Part shown: piece by piece, positions 26,202-34,352 of the stretch | Layout: the number at the start of each line of letters is the position of its first letter | How positions within the stretch are numbered: the stretch's first letter is position 1 | Assembly (NCBI RefSeq): GCF_016598575.1 | Contig: NZ_CP066801.1 | Location: forward strand, 5,188,501 to 5,252,500 | Direction of reading: 5' to 3' | From: Streptomyces sp. HSG2 | Lineage (GTDB): Bacteria; Actinomycetota; Actinomycetes; Streptomycetales; Streptomycetaceae | Length of the DNA: 64,000 nt | The notes under the pieces: model-generated | Seen by the model: only the letters and a program-made list of their open reading frames with translations | Told to the model about the DNA's origin: nothing | The model's database searches: none | Program-made: the position numbers and the translations under genes

Positions 26202-26870
26202 TCAGGCCTTCGGGGTCTCCTCCAGCCAGGTCGGATCTGTAACGAGAGCCTGCAACTCGTTGACGAGCCGTGTCGAGTGAAACCCATCCGCGGCGGCGTG
26301 GTGCACCTGTACTGCCAGGGGGAGCAGGACCCGGCCGTCTCGCTCGGTGTAGCGGCCCAGCGTGAAGATCGGCGCGAGGTGGTCCCAGCCGTTGCCGATG
26401 TTGAGGTTGAACCCGGTGAAGGACGCCCATGGCAGGCTCGACACGTCGAACGCGTTGGCCGGCAGCTTCCCCTGTGGGAAGAAGTCGGTGGCGCGACTGT
26501 GCTCCGCGAGCAGAGGGGCGGCTACGTCATGGAACGCTCCGAAGTCGGAATCGTAGGCGGCCCACACACACGCGAACGTCTCGCGTTCCGGGTTGAATAC
26601 CGTGAAAGCAGGGTGCACGACAGGCCAGACGGCCGGCTCACCCGACGTAGTGAGACACATCTTGAACTCATCGTGACGGTTGACAACCGTGGAAAGTGCC
26701 CAGACTTGCGCGATGTAGGACTTACGTCGCGATCGACGCAACGCCGCAGTGAACGCGGTGACGTCCAACTCCACCGTCATCGAGTACGTGCACGGTACGA
26801 GCCGACGATAGTGCTCGAAGTGCTGTCGGCGCGGCCACGTGTCGACGTCGATCGGGGTAGGAGCGTCCAT
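26202..26870 (-). CDS. cat: Chloramphenicol acetyltransferase, type A
   Basis: 222 residues. The CAT trimer fold is evident: YRRLVPCTYSMTVELDVTAF at the start, SYIAQVWALSTVVNRHDEFK, FACVWAAYDSDFGAFH, LPWASFTGFNLNIGNG and the catalytic VQVHHAAADGFHSTRLVNEL (HHxxxDG) near residue 190. It acetylates chloramphenicol at the 3-hydroxyl with acetyl-CoA. The ATG at 26870 has only a weak ribosome site. The gene looks intact. Confidence 0.92.
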   Translation of the reverse strand: MDAPTPIDVDTWPRRQHFEHYRRLVPCTYSMTVELDVTAFTAALRRSRRKSYIAQVWALSTVVNRHDEFKMCLTTSGEPAVWPVVHPAFTVFNPERETFACVWAAYDSDFGAFHDVAAPLLAEHSRATDFFPQGKLPANAFDVSSLPWASFTGFNLNIGNGWDHLAPIFTLGRYTERDGRVLLPLAVQVHHAAADGFHSTRLVNELQALVTDPTWLEETPKA

Positions 26871-26950
26871 CCGCTCATCATGCCAGCCGTCGAGTTTTGG
26901 ACCCAACCGATTGACGAGACCGCCGGTTCGGACAGAGAGCCGGAAGCCGA

Positions 26951-27569
26951 TCAGCACATCTCCTCCAACCGGCCGTGGAGGGCGCCCCAGCCCTCGGGGC
27001 CCTGCCCGGCCAGGACGGCGGCGGTCGTACTCGGCCTGGGCGAGGGTGTTGCCCTCGGCGTCGAGGAGGTGCAGGACGTTGTTGGCGCCGAGGTCCTGCC
27101 AGTCGTAGCGGTGGCGGGCGGTGTTGCGGAAGCGGGCGCTGTCGGGGCTGGGTCGGCGGGGGTCGTCCTCGTACCACGCCTCGACCATCCACGAGCGGTA
27201 GTCCGGTCGCAGCTGCTCGACCAGGGCGCGGAGTTCCCGGCGGGGCCGGGGGATCTGGTCGGCGTCGCGCAGGTAGAGCGGATCGTCGCTGGCGGGGTCG
27301 CCGTGGTAGCGGACCACGGCGGCCACGGGGTGGACGAGTTCGCTCCCCCACGCGTCGCGGAGGGCCTGGCGCTCGTCGGCGGCGGCCTGGCGGCGGGCGA
27401 GTTCGGCCTGGTGGCGCTGGCGGGCCTCCCACCACTCGGCGGCCTCGGGCGGCAGCAGCACCGCGAGGGGCCGGCCGTGCCGGGTGATGAGGGTCGCCTC
27501 GCCCTGGGCTGCGTCCTCCAGAAGCTGGGTCAGTTGTGCCCGCGCTTCGCGGACTCCGTTCTCACGCAC
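26951..27569 (-). CDS. Phd/YefM-like antitoxin-domain protein with C-terminal extension
   Basis: From GTG 27569 the start VREARAQLTQLLEDAAQGE, then ITRHGRPLAVLLPPEAAEWW is a Phd/YefM fold (about residues 5-45). A helical arginine-rich stretch and about 120 further residues follow (RYHGDPASDDPLYLRDADQI, WQDLGANNVLHLLDAEGNTL), not part of a normal antitoxin. A palindrome with the TGTACA core lies just upstream, which fixed the start. Near 27018 one base seems lost: the frame after AEYDR shifts, and the likely native end GWGALHGRLEEMC stops at 26951. No toxin gene is adjacent. Confidence 0.55.
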
Positions 27570-27575
27570 AAGCCA

Positions 27576-27587
27576 TTGTGTACACAA
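27576..27587 (-). promoter_or_regulatory. TGTACA palindrome, probable Phd/YefM operator
   Basis: TTGTGTACACAA is a perfect 12-bp palindrome six bases before the GTG start. TGTACA is the established core of YefM-type operators, so autoregulation is likely. Confidence 0.6.
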
Positions 27588-27841
27588 CTCGGGAAGCGGA
27601 ACGGCCTCTACCGCCGGTTGCGGTTCCGTTGATCCTCGCCCTGGGGGCTGGCTGATTCGGCGGTAGCCCAGCGGTCGGGCGATCACGGACGCGAGAATGG
27701 GCCCCTGTGTCGAGGTCAACTCAGGGGGCCCTCAATGGTGTTCTTGCTGTTCCAGGCTGCTCGGGCGCAAGTGGACGTGGCGGGTGATCGGCGCCTTCGT
27801 GCTGTTCGCCATGGTGGCGGGCTGCCTCCACAGCTGAGGCG
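27588..27841. other. Intergenic stretch
   Basis: No confident gene. On the plus strand a short frame ending near 27837 reads WRVIGAFVLFAMVAGCLHS and could be the end of a small membrane peptide, but I cannot place a start. Confidence 0.3.
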
Positions 27842-28567
27842 TCAGGAGAGGCCGAAGTCGCTGGGGCGTCCGGCCGCGACGCGTGCGCCGGCCAGCTTGC
27901 CCTCGCTCGCGGCGACGGCCAGGGCGGCGGCCTGCTCGACCTCGGGGGCGTCGTGGCTGCCCGCGGCGTCTCCGCCGAGGAGCAGGACCTGGTGCCCGTC
28001 GAGCACGGCCTTGACCCACCCGGCGGGCGGCCTGGGGAGCGTGCCCGCGTAGAACTTCTCCCCGGTCGGCGTCAGGACGGCGAGCTGCAGGTCGCGGCCG
28101 TGGGGCTGGAACACGGCCACCCACTCGGCCAGTGGCTCGGCGTCGAGCTCGGCGGTGACGAGCTGGAATCCGTTCTCCAGCAGGGCCTGCATGAACACGT
28201 TGCGCGGCTCCGACCCGTAGGTGCCGGAGTCGGTGAGCGGCGTCATCACCATGCGGGCGACGAGCACGGGTGTGCCCTCGACGATGCCCGCGGCCATCGT
28301 CATGTCGAGCCCGTCCTCGGGCTGCACGAGCGCGGCCTCGGCCTCGGCGTTCAGCTCGATGATCCGCGACGGCGCACAGCGGTCGTGCACGAACCAGATC
28401 CCGCCGGCGCCCATGGGTCCCATGCCCAGCACCACGTTGACCGGCCCGGCGTCGAGCGGCTGCTGGCACTCGATGCACGTGCCCTCGGTGATGCCGCGGG
28501 CCTGCACGGCCATCTGCGGGCCGAGGGCCTGCTTGACCTCCGGGCTCATCCGTACGGCCAGTGTCAT
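27842..28567 (-). CDS. Conserved hypothetical protein of plasmid/ICE type
   Basis: 241 residues, complete, GGGGAG before ATG 28567. A possible zinc pair CIECQQP is near residue 31, and GPMGAGGIWFVHDRCAPSRI adds a further H and C, suggesting a small metal-binding domain at 28-65. The rest is acidic and alpha/beta-like (ENGFQLVTAELDAEPLAEWV). I recognise no family. It is the last gene of an operon whose two upstream members overlap it by ATGA junctions. Confidence 0.55.
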   Translation of the reverse strand: MTLAVRMSPEVKQALGPQMAVQARGITEGTCIECQQPLDAGPVNVVLGMGPMGAGGIWFVHDRCAPSRIIELNAEAEAALVQPEDGLDMTMAAGIVEGTPVLVARMVMTPLTDSGTYGSEPRNVFMQALLENGFQLVTAELDAEPLAEWVAVFQPHGRDLQLAVLTPTGEKFYAGTLPRPPAGWVKAVLDGHQVLLLGGDAAGSHDAPEVEQAAALAVAASEGKLAGARVAAGRPSDFGLS

Positions 28568-28647
28568 GGCCGGCTCCCCTCCGTTGTGCCGATGACCTCG
28601 GCGTTCTCGTTCTCCGGCCACGGTACCGGCGTGGTCCTGGTGCTCAT
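28564..28647 (-). CDS. 27-residue microprotein between two coupled genes
   Basis: ATG 28647 overlaps the TGA of the upstream gene (ATGA) and its own TGA overlaps the ATG of the downstream gene (ATGA). The product is MSTRTTPVPWPENENAEVIG plus seven residues, acidic and proline rich, with no domain. The double overlap suggests it is translated, or at least acts as a coupling spacer. Confidence 0.5.
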   Translation of the reverse strand: MSTRTTPVPWPENENAEVIGTTEGSRP

Positions 28648-29112
28648 CCCTGGTTGCGTCGGCGGGCGCGCTTCTCGGCGCGGGCCTTGGCCACGGCGGC
28701 CTGCCAGCTGATCTCGGAGGACGACAGGGCGCGCGGGGCGTCGAGGGCGCGGCGCGCGGCCATCTGTGCCTCGTGGACCTCCTCGGGCTCCCGGGCGGCC
28801 CACCGCCGGGTCGGGCTCTGCTCAGCGAACCGTTCGAGGCCCCACCGCCCGGTGAGCTCGCGGCGCGTGGACTCCTCGGCGGCCTGCTTCGCCTGGGCGG
28901 CCAGCTCGGCCTCGGCGGCCAGGCGGGCGGCCTCGCGGCGGCGCTCCTGCTCCCGCAGGTCCTCCAGCCGGTCGAAGTCCGGCGGGGCCTGGACGACGGC
29001 GTTGGCGCGGGCCCGGCGGCGCTCCAGCTCGGCCGGGGTCATGTTGTCCCACCGCTCGACGTGGGCGGCGGGCACGACCTCGCGGCGGCGGCCGTAGCCG
29101 TGCTGGTTCTTC

Positions 29113-30573
29113 CAGGGCCCCGGCGAGTGCCTGAATTGCCCCAGCTTGGGGTGTTGATCTCGGTGGTGGGCCCCGGAAGCAGGCGAACACGGCACCTGTG
29201 GATCATGGAGTTCTCTACGCTTCAAGATCCACGAAGGTGCCGTGTTCGTTCCTCCATCATCCCCTGTCGCTGCCCCCGCTTGCGCGGTGCCCCGCCTGGA
29301 AGCCCTTGGCGAGGGGGCCGCCAAGGACCAAGTCCGCCGCCTGGTGGCCGAGTTCGAGTCGGTCACCGACCCGAGAGGGACTTGCGGGGTGCGCTACCGG
29401 CTCTCCTCACTGCTGGCCCTGATGGTCTGCGCGATGACCCCGTCCGGCCACGACTCGATCACCGCGGCGGCGGAGTGGTGCCGACGTGCGACGCCGGAGG
29501 AACTGGCCGCCTTCGGCCTGCCCTACCACCCGCTCCTCGGCCGCTACCGGGTGCCGAGCGAGAAGACCCTCCGCAGCGTCCTGGGACGCCTGGATCACGG
29601 TGAGATCTGTGCGGCGGCTTACGACTACCTGCGGCCCTTGCTGTCCGCACAGCCCCGCCGGCCGGAGCCGGTCATGCCCGACGGTGGCACCGAGCGTGAA
29701 CAGCGCCGGGCCCACCGGGCGGCCGCCCATGCCGGGCCGGTACGGATCCGGCGGCGGGCGATCGCGGTGGACGGCAAGTGCCTGCGGGGCGCCAGGCGCC
29801 CGGACGGCAGCCGGGTCTTCGTCCTGTCCGCCGTCCGCCACGGCGACGGTGTCACGCTCGCCTCCCGCGAGATCGGCGCGAAGACCAACGAAATCCCCGA
29901 GTTCCAGCCCTTGCTCGACAGAATCGACGACGCGGATCTCGCGGGGGTGGTCGTGACCGCCGATGCCCTCCACGCCCAGCGCGACCACGCCACCTACCTG
30001 CACGAACGCGGCGCTCACTACCTGCTGACCATCAAGAACAACCAGCGCGGCCAGGCCCGTCAACTCCACGCCCTGCCCTGGAAGGAGATCCCCGTCATCC
30101 ACCGCGACGACGCCCGCGGCCACGGCCGTCACGAACAGCGTCTCGTCCAGGTCGTCACCGTCAACGGCCTGCTCTTCCCCCACGCGGCCCAGGTCCTGCG
30201 GATCCAGCGCCGTCGCCGTCTCTACGGGGCCAAGAAGTGGTCCAGCGAGACCGTCTACGCCATCACCGACCTGCCCGCCGAGGAAGCGAACGCAGCCGAG
30301 ATCGCGTCCTGGGCTCGCGGGCACTGGACGGTGGAAAACACCGTCCACTGGTGCCGAGATGTCACCTTCAACGAGGACAAGTCCCAGGTCAGGACCCACA
30401 ACACGCCCGCCGTACTCGCTGCCCTGCGCGACCTGATCCGCAGCGCGCTCAAGCTCGCCGGCTATGTCAACACCGCCGCCGGACGACGAGCCCACACCGA
30501 ACGCCCCCGCGTCCTCGCCCTCTACGGCATCACATGATCAAACCGGACGATCCAGGCACTCGCCGGGGCCCTG
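29113..30573 (+). mobile_element. ISAs1-family element (1461 bp)
   Basis: Terminal repeats CAGGGCCCCGGCGAGTGCCT start at 29113 and, complemented, end at 30573. CTGGTTCTTC is duplicated at 29103-29112 and 30574-30583 (10 bp, normal for ISAs1). Removing the element restores the host reading frame. Confidence 0.9.
29242..30537 (+). CDS. tnpA: ISAs1-family transposase
   Basis: 431 residues, intact. The N-terminus has the H_repeat-associated region (FESVTDPRGTCGVRYRLSSL). DDE residues: Asp in AIAVDGKCLRGARR (about 177), Asp in VTADALHAQRDHA (about 237) and Glu in GHWTVENTVHWCRDVTFNED (about 360). GTG start. The IS ends and duplication are complete, so it may be active. Confidence 0.9.
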   Translation: MFVPPSSPVAAPACAVPRLEALGEGAAKDQVRRLVAEFESVTDPRGTCGVRYRLSSLLALMVCAMTPSGHDSITAAAEWCRRATPEELAAFGLPYHPLLGRYRVPSEKTLRSVLGRLDHGEICAAAYDYLRPLLSAQPRRPEPVMPDGGTEREQRRAHRAAAHAGPVRIRRRAIAVDGKCLRGARRPDGSRVFVLSAVRHGDGVTLASREIGAKTNEIPEFQPLLDRIDDADLAGVVVTADALHAQRDHATYLHERGAHYLLTIKNNQRGQARQLHALPWKEIPVIHRDDARGHGRHEQRLVQVVTVNGLLFPHAAQVLRIQRRRRLYGAKKWSSETVYAITDLPAEEANAAEIASWARGHWTVENTVHWCRDVTFNEDKSQVRTHNTPAVLAALRDLIRSALKLAGYVNTAAGRRAHTERPRVLALYGIT

Positions 30574-31257
30574 CTGGTTCTTCCGGGAGTTGATGAGCCG
30601 CCACAGGCGCCACCCGGCCAGACGGCCGAGGTTCTCGGCTCGCCAGACGATCTCGCCCCACTCGTTCCGCTTGACGACGTTGCTGGCGAGCAGTTCGACG
30701 AGCTCGGACTCGGTGGACCGGCGCAGGGCGACCTCGACCGTGTGGTGCAGGTCGTTCCACGCGTCGCCCGTGATTGACCGGCTGAGCTCCTCCGGGGTGC
30801 CGGAAGGCAAGAACACCACCCCATGGCCGAGTTGGACCCTCCACGCGTGCCACACGCGGCGCATGACCTTCCTGGCAACGGCGCTGAGGTCGTCCCCGAA
30901 CGCCTGGCCAGTCCTCTTCCCAGTCGCCGCCGAAGGCGTCGTCTTTGCCTTTTCCATCCCGTTCGCCGGGATCAGCCCACTACTACCTGTAGAAGTAAAA
31001 CCATCTAGCTGGGAGAACCCCCTCGCGTATAGAGGGGACGTTTTGCCATTAGCTCCAAGCAGCATGAGCCGGTGGACCCGGGCGGTGATCTCGGCGGCGC
31101 GGTCGCGGTCGGCGACGGCGATGCAGCGGAGGTCCGGGGCCGGGGCGGGCTTCGCCACGGCGGGGGCCACCAGAGCGGCCGTGGGCTCCTCTAGAGGGTC
31201 AGCCGAGATACGGCCGGAAGGGATAGCAGGGTGATCTTGCGGCCGTAGACGGGCTGT

Positions 31258-32133
31258 TCAGGTCTCGGGTTCGTCCTCTGCGAGGACGCGGTAAACGGAG
31301 GCGACGGATGGGTTCTGGCCCTTGTTCTTGCCGGTGGGGATGAAGAGCTTCGCCGCGATCTCGGGTACGGAGACGCCGCCGGCACGCAGGGTGCGGGCGT
31401 AGTGGGCCATGTCGTCGTCGAAGACCTTGGGCCGTCCGCCGTGCCTGCCCCGGTCTCGGGCGGACGCCTGGCCTTCGAGGGACTTCTCACGGATGTACTC
31501 GCGTTCGGACTCGGCCATGCCTGCGAAGAACGCGAAGAGGGCGGCGCCGTGCCCGGACGGGTCGTAGACCCCTTGCAGGGGCCCGGTGAGCAGTTCGAGC
31601 TCGATGTCGTTGGTGCGCAGGTCGTCGGCGATGGACAGGAGTTCCGCGGCGCCGCGTCCGAGGCGCTTCATCTCGTGGACGGTGAGAACGACCCGCTGGT
31701 GGGGGACGGCCTTCTTGATGGTGCGGGCGAAGTCCAGGGCCTTCACGAACTCGGGCCGTACTTTGACGCGGGTACTGATCTTCTCCGAGAAGACCGGGTC
31801 GCACCCGGCTTCCGCCAGGGCATCGAGCTGGCTCTGGAGTTCTTGCTGGGCGGTGCTGCAACGGGCGTAGCCCACTCTCGTGGGTTTCGTCGCAGGCTCC
31901 GGCGGGGTGGTGTCGACGGCCGGGCCCTTCGCCCAGGCGTGGCCGGGGTTCCGGTCGGCCGGGGTGCGGACTTCGAGTTCGGCGCGGAGCTGGGGTACGA
32001 GCATGAAGCGCGGAGTGTGGTACTTCGGGGCGACCTTGCCGCCGCGGGTGCGGCAGGTGCTTCCGGCGGGCACCTCACAGGTGGGGCAGTCGAACTGTTC
32101 GACGGCGGCGGCCGGTTCGGCGAGCTGGCTCAT
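31258..32133 (-). CDS. tnpR: Serine resolvase of a Tn3-type transposon, copy 2
   Basis: 291 residues from ATG 32133; an upstream in-frame ATG would run through the res repeats. Paired cysteines CPTCEVPAGSTCRTRGGK form a zinc-ribbon-like start. The catalytic domain runs VGYARCSTAQQELQSQLDAL, VHEMKRLGRGAAELL and AGMAESEREYIREKSLEGQA, with a C-terminal helix-turn-helix (VSVPEIAAKLFIP). It is homologous to the copy at 13979-14860 but divergent, so the two come from different transposons. Confidence 0.9.
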   Translation of the reverse strand: MSQLAEPAAAVEQFDCPTCEVPAGSTCRTRGGKVAPKYHTPRFMLVPQLRAELEVRTPADRNPGHAWAKGPAVDTTPPEPATKPTRVGYARCSTAQQELQSQLDALAEAGCDPVFSEKISTRVKVRPEFVKALDFARTIKKAVPHQRVVLTVHEMKRLGRGAAELLSIADDLRTNDIELELLTGPLQGVYDPSGHGAALFAFFAGMAESEREYIREKSLEGQASARDRGRHGGRPKVFDDDMAHYARTLRAGGVSVPEIAAKLFIPTGKNKGQNPSVASVYRVLAEDEPET

Positions 32134-32195
32134 GTCGCTGACCTGTGACAGTGAAGTTTGACGGTTTGCCACCGAAGTTTGACCGCGCATCGGGC
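32134..32195. promoter_or_regulatory. Probable res repeats of resolvase 2
   Basis: GAAGTTTGAC occurs at 32153-32162 and 32174-32183, a 21-bp spaced direct repeat directly upstream of the resolvase start. This position and repetition fit resolvase subsites. Confidence 0.5.
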
Positions 32196-32368
32196 AGGGC
32201 TGTGCCTGCGGGTTCAGCGGGACGGGGGCGGCTTTCAACAGGACTGTCACGGGAACTGCTTGTTCCTTGACCTTGCCCTGGGGTGAAGGCCGAGAGTGTG
32301 CATGGATCACATGAACGAACTGCGTGCGCGTCGGTGGCTCGACCACGCAATGAACGAGGGGGAATCCG

Positions 32369-32992
32369 TTGGACTCGCGCTGCGTCATTCTCGATATCGG
32401 TGGAGTGCTGGAGCTCACTCCCGAGACGGGGTGGGTTGGACGCTGGGAACAGAGGCTCGGGCTGCCGACGGGTGCTGTGCACGAGCGGTTGGGAGAGGTC
32501 TGGCAGGCGGGCAGTATCGGGGCGGTCAGCGAGCCTGAGGTGCGAGATCAGGTGGCTGAGCGTCTCCGTCTCGACGCTGTTGACGTGGAAGCCTTCATGG
32601 CGGATCTGTGGGCCGAGTATCTGGGAACGCCGAACAGTGAGCTGATCACGTATGTGCGGGGTCTGCGGTCACGCTGCAGGCTGGGCATCCTGAGCAACAG
32701 CTTCGTCGGTGCCCGGGAGCGGGAGGTAGCCGCGTACCACTTTGACGAACTGGTCGAGCAGATCGTCTACTCCCACGAGATCGGCGTTTGCAAGCCCGAC
32801 CCGCGCGCCTTCGAGGTGACCTGTGCCCGGCTGGGAGTGCGCCCGGAGGACTGTCTGTTCGTCGATGACGTTGCGGTCAACGTCGAGGCCGCTCAGGCAG
32901 TCGGCATGCAGGCGCACTTGTTCGAGGAGAACGCGGGGACCATCGTGCGCATCGCGGACCATCTGAACGGGAAAGTTTCGATCTCCGGCTGA
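32369..32992 (+). CDS. HAD-superfamily hydrolase
   Basis: 207 residues from TTG 32369, with AGGGGGA upstream. HAD motifs are present: motif I VILDIGGVLE (nucleophilic Asp, then GG as in the epoxide-hydrolase-N/X4 type), motif II LSNSF, motif III Lys in VCKPDPRAF and motif IV FVDDVAVNVEAA. Probably a small-molecule phosphatase of subfamily IA; substrate unknown. It is the only plus-strand gene between resolvase 2 and the TniQ-like pair, so I treat it as transposon cargo or a trapped chromosomal gene. Confidence 0.82.
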   Translation: MDSRCVILDIGGVLELTPETGWVGRWEQRLGLPTGAVHERLGEVWQAGSIGAVSEPEVRDQVAERLRLDAVDVEAFMADLWAEYLGTPNSELITYVRGLRSRCRLGILSNSFVGAREREVAAYHFDELVEQIVYSHEIGVCKPDPRAFEVTCARLGVRPEDCLFVDDVAVNVEAAQAVGMQAHLFEENAGTIVRIADHLNGKVSISG

Positions 32993-33021
32993 CGTCGCTT
33001 GCCCAACAGCCCGGACCGTGA

Positions 33022-33585
33022 TCATGAGGGCGGTGCCGACGTCAGTGGGGTGAGCATGTCGTGCAGATCGGCGGGGTCGATCGCGGCCAGGAGCGTGATG
33101 AGGTTGTGGGTGTGGCGCATGGGTCCGCGGGGTTGCTGGTGCTGGAGTGCGATGCGGACGATGCGCCGGTCGAGTTTGTAGCGGGCGCTGAGCTGGTGCC
33201 GGTGTGTGCCGTCCTGGTAGGCGTCGAACAGGAGCATGACGAGGTTGAGCCTGGTCGGGGAGTCTGTGACCCGGCGGTCGAGCGCTGTGGAGAAGACGCA
33301 GGTCCGAGCCGGGTCGGAGTCAACGCGTCCCGGGGCGTCGGGGAGTGCCCGTCGAAGGTTGGTGACGGTCCGTCCGGTGACCTGGGCCAGCAGGTCGAGG
33401 TCTGGAGTCCCGTAGCTGCCGTGTCGGCAAAGGACCCTGAGCAGGTATTTGTAGGGCAGGTGGTTGGCGCGGGCGAGACGGCGGATGAAGGACTCGGTGC
33501 CCTCGCCGAGGCGGGGTCGGACCTGGATGGGCAGGCGGGTGAGCCGAGAAGCCTGCGAGGGGCTGTCCGCTTGGGGAGTGGTCAC
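33022..33585 (-). CDS. TniQ-like protein, short form
   Basis: 187 residues from GTG 33585, overlapping the stop of the gene before it (GTGA). Residues about 18-80 (LPIQVRPRLGEGTESFIRRL, ANHLPYKYLLRVL, DLDLLAQVTGRTVTNL) resemble the N-terminal domain of TniQ/TnsD target-selection proteins. The C-terminal half (RRVTDSPTRLNLVMLLFDAY and RRIVRIALQHQQ) is helical. It is paralogous to the upstream gene and lies divergent to Tn3 tnpA copy 2. A targeting or regulatory role is inferred. Confidence 0.5.
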   Translation of the reverse strand: MTTPQADSPSQASRLTRLPIQVRPRLGEGTESFIRRLARANHLPYKYLLRVLCRHGSYGTPDLDLLAQVTGRTVTNLRRALPDAPGRVDSDPARTCVFSTALDRRVTDSPTRLNLVMLLFDAYQDGTHRHQLSARYKLDRRIVRIALQHQQPRGPMRHTHNLITLLAAIDPADLHDMLTPLTSAPPS

Positions 33586-34250
33586 GGGCTGATCAGGCCG
33601 TCGTGAGCGGGGACGTTGTCCCGTACTTCCTTCCGCCGCCGGAAGGCTCTCTGGCGGCAGGCGGCGGAGCAGTATCGGCGGGCGCCGGTCCGGCCTGGGT
33701 CGATGGGGGTGCCGCAGTGGCTGCAGCCGGCCGTGGGCCTCTGCTCGGAGAGGTCGGGCTGCCGCTCGAGAACGGTCGGTCCGGCCGGTTGGAGGCGTGC
33801 GCGGTGGTGGCAGCGCGATGAACACCAGCGCCGGGCCTCTCCCTCGGCCGTCTCTGCGATGGGCTTCGCGCAAAACTCGCAGGCCAGCGGCGGGGGTTGA
33901 GTGGACTGGTCCGGGTGGCGTCGTCGTCGGTGGGCTCGCCGACGGCAGCGGGCGGAGCAGTGCTGGCGAGGGCTCCGGGCGCCGGGCTTGGTCGCCGGGA
34001 GCGGTGCGTCGCACTCTTTGCAGGTGCCGGACGTGCCTTCCAGGGTGTCCCGGAGGGCGGCGGGGTCCCGGCCGGTGGCGGCGCCGAGGCGGCTGAAGCT
34101 CGGGGCGCCTTTGTGGTGGGGCGGTTCGCAGAGGTAGTCCCGCAGGTAGCCGGCCTTGAGGTGGTTGGCGTGGGCGAGGCGGACGATGAACGCATCGGTG
34201 CCCTCGCACGGAAGCGGCCGGACCTGGGGTGCCGGTAAGAACTCTGTCAC
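33582..34250 (-). CDS. TniQ-like protein with three zinc-ribbon repeats
   Basis: 222 residues from GTG 34250. Residues about 5-72 (LPAPQVRPLPCEGTDAFIVR, ANHLKAGYLRDYL, LGAATGRDPAALRDTL) match the TniQ-like domain of the next gene. Three zinc ribbons follow: CKECDAPLP...CSARCRRRAHRRRR, CEFCAKPIA...CSSRCHHRARL and CSHCGTPID...CSAACRQRAFRRRK. Each has CxxC, about 15 residues, then CSxxC and a basic patch, suited to nucleic-acid binding. It starts 102 bases from the divergent tnpA start. No ribosome site is seen. Confidence 0.5.
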   Translation of the reverse strand: MTEFLPAPQVRPLPCEGTDAFIVRLAHANHLKAGYLRDYLCEPPHHKGAPSFSRLGAATGRDPAALRDTLEGTSGTCKECDAPLPATKPGARSPRQHCSARCRRRAHRRRRHPDQSTQPPPLACEFCAKPIAETAEGEARRWCSSRCHHRARLQPAGPTVLERQPDLSEQRPTAGCSHCGTPIDPGRTGARRYCSAACRQRAFRRRKEVRDNVPAHDGLISP

Positions 34251-34352
34251 CAGCCGCAAACGGCGGTGATCTTGTGGGGGTGTCACCCGTGTGGGTGAGT
34301 CCGGGGTCGTACAGCTGCGCGGGGTGATGCCCCGAGAGGACGATCGACAACC
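34251..34352. promoter_or_regulatory. Divergent control region of tnpA copy 2 and the TniQ-like genes
   Basis: This 102-bp gap holds the starts of both transcription units. TCACCC (34283-34288) and GGGTGA (34293-34298) form an inverted repeat around GTGT, a candidate shared operator or hairpin. Confidence 0.4.

Larger units (their letters stand above)
28644..31170 (-). pseudogene. Plasmid-type gene of unknown function split by an ISAs1 element
   Basis: Two pieces, 31170-30574 and 29112-28644, join in frame across the 10-bp duplication: WRLWRLINSRKNQ continues HGYGRRREVVPAAHVERWDN. The product would be about 350 residues. The second half is a long charged helix (DFDRLEDLREQERRREAARL then AAEAELAAQAKQAAEESTRR) and the end is RAEKRARRRNQG. 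The start (GTG 31170) is uncertain. The family is not recognised; the helical tail suggests a DNA- or partner-binding role. Confidence 0.55.

Noticed and set aside
31010..31045. Inverted repeat CCCTC/GAGGG near 31020-31040 as a terminator or regulatory hairpin
   Set aside because: It lies inside the coding part of the interrupted plasmid-type gene (codons for SPLYARGFS), so coding constraint and GC bias explain it as well.
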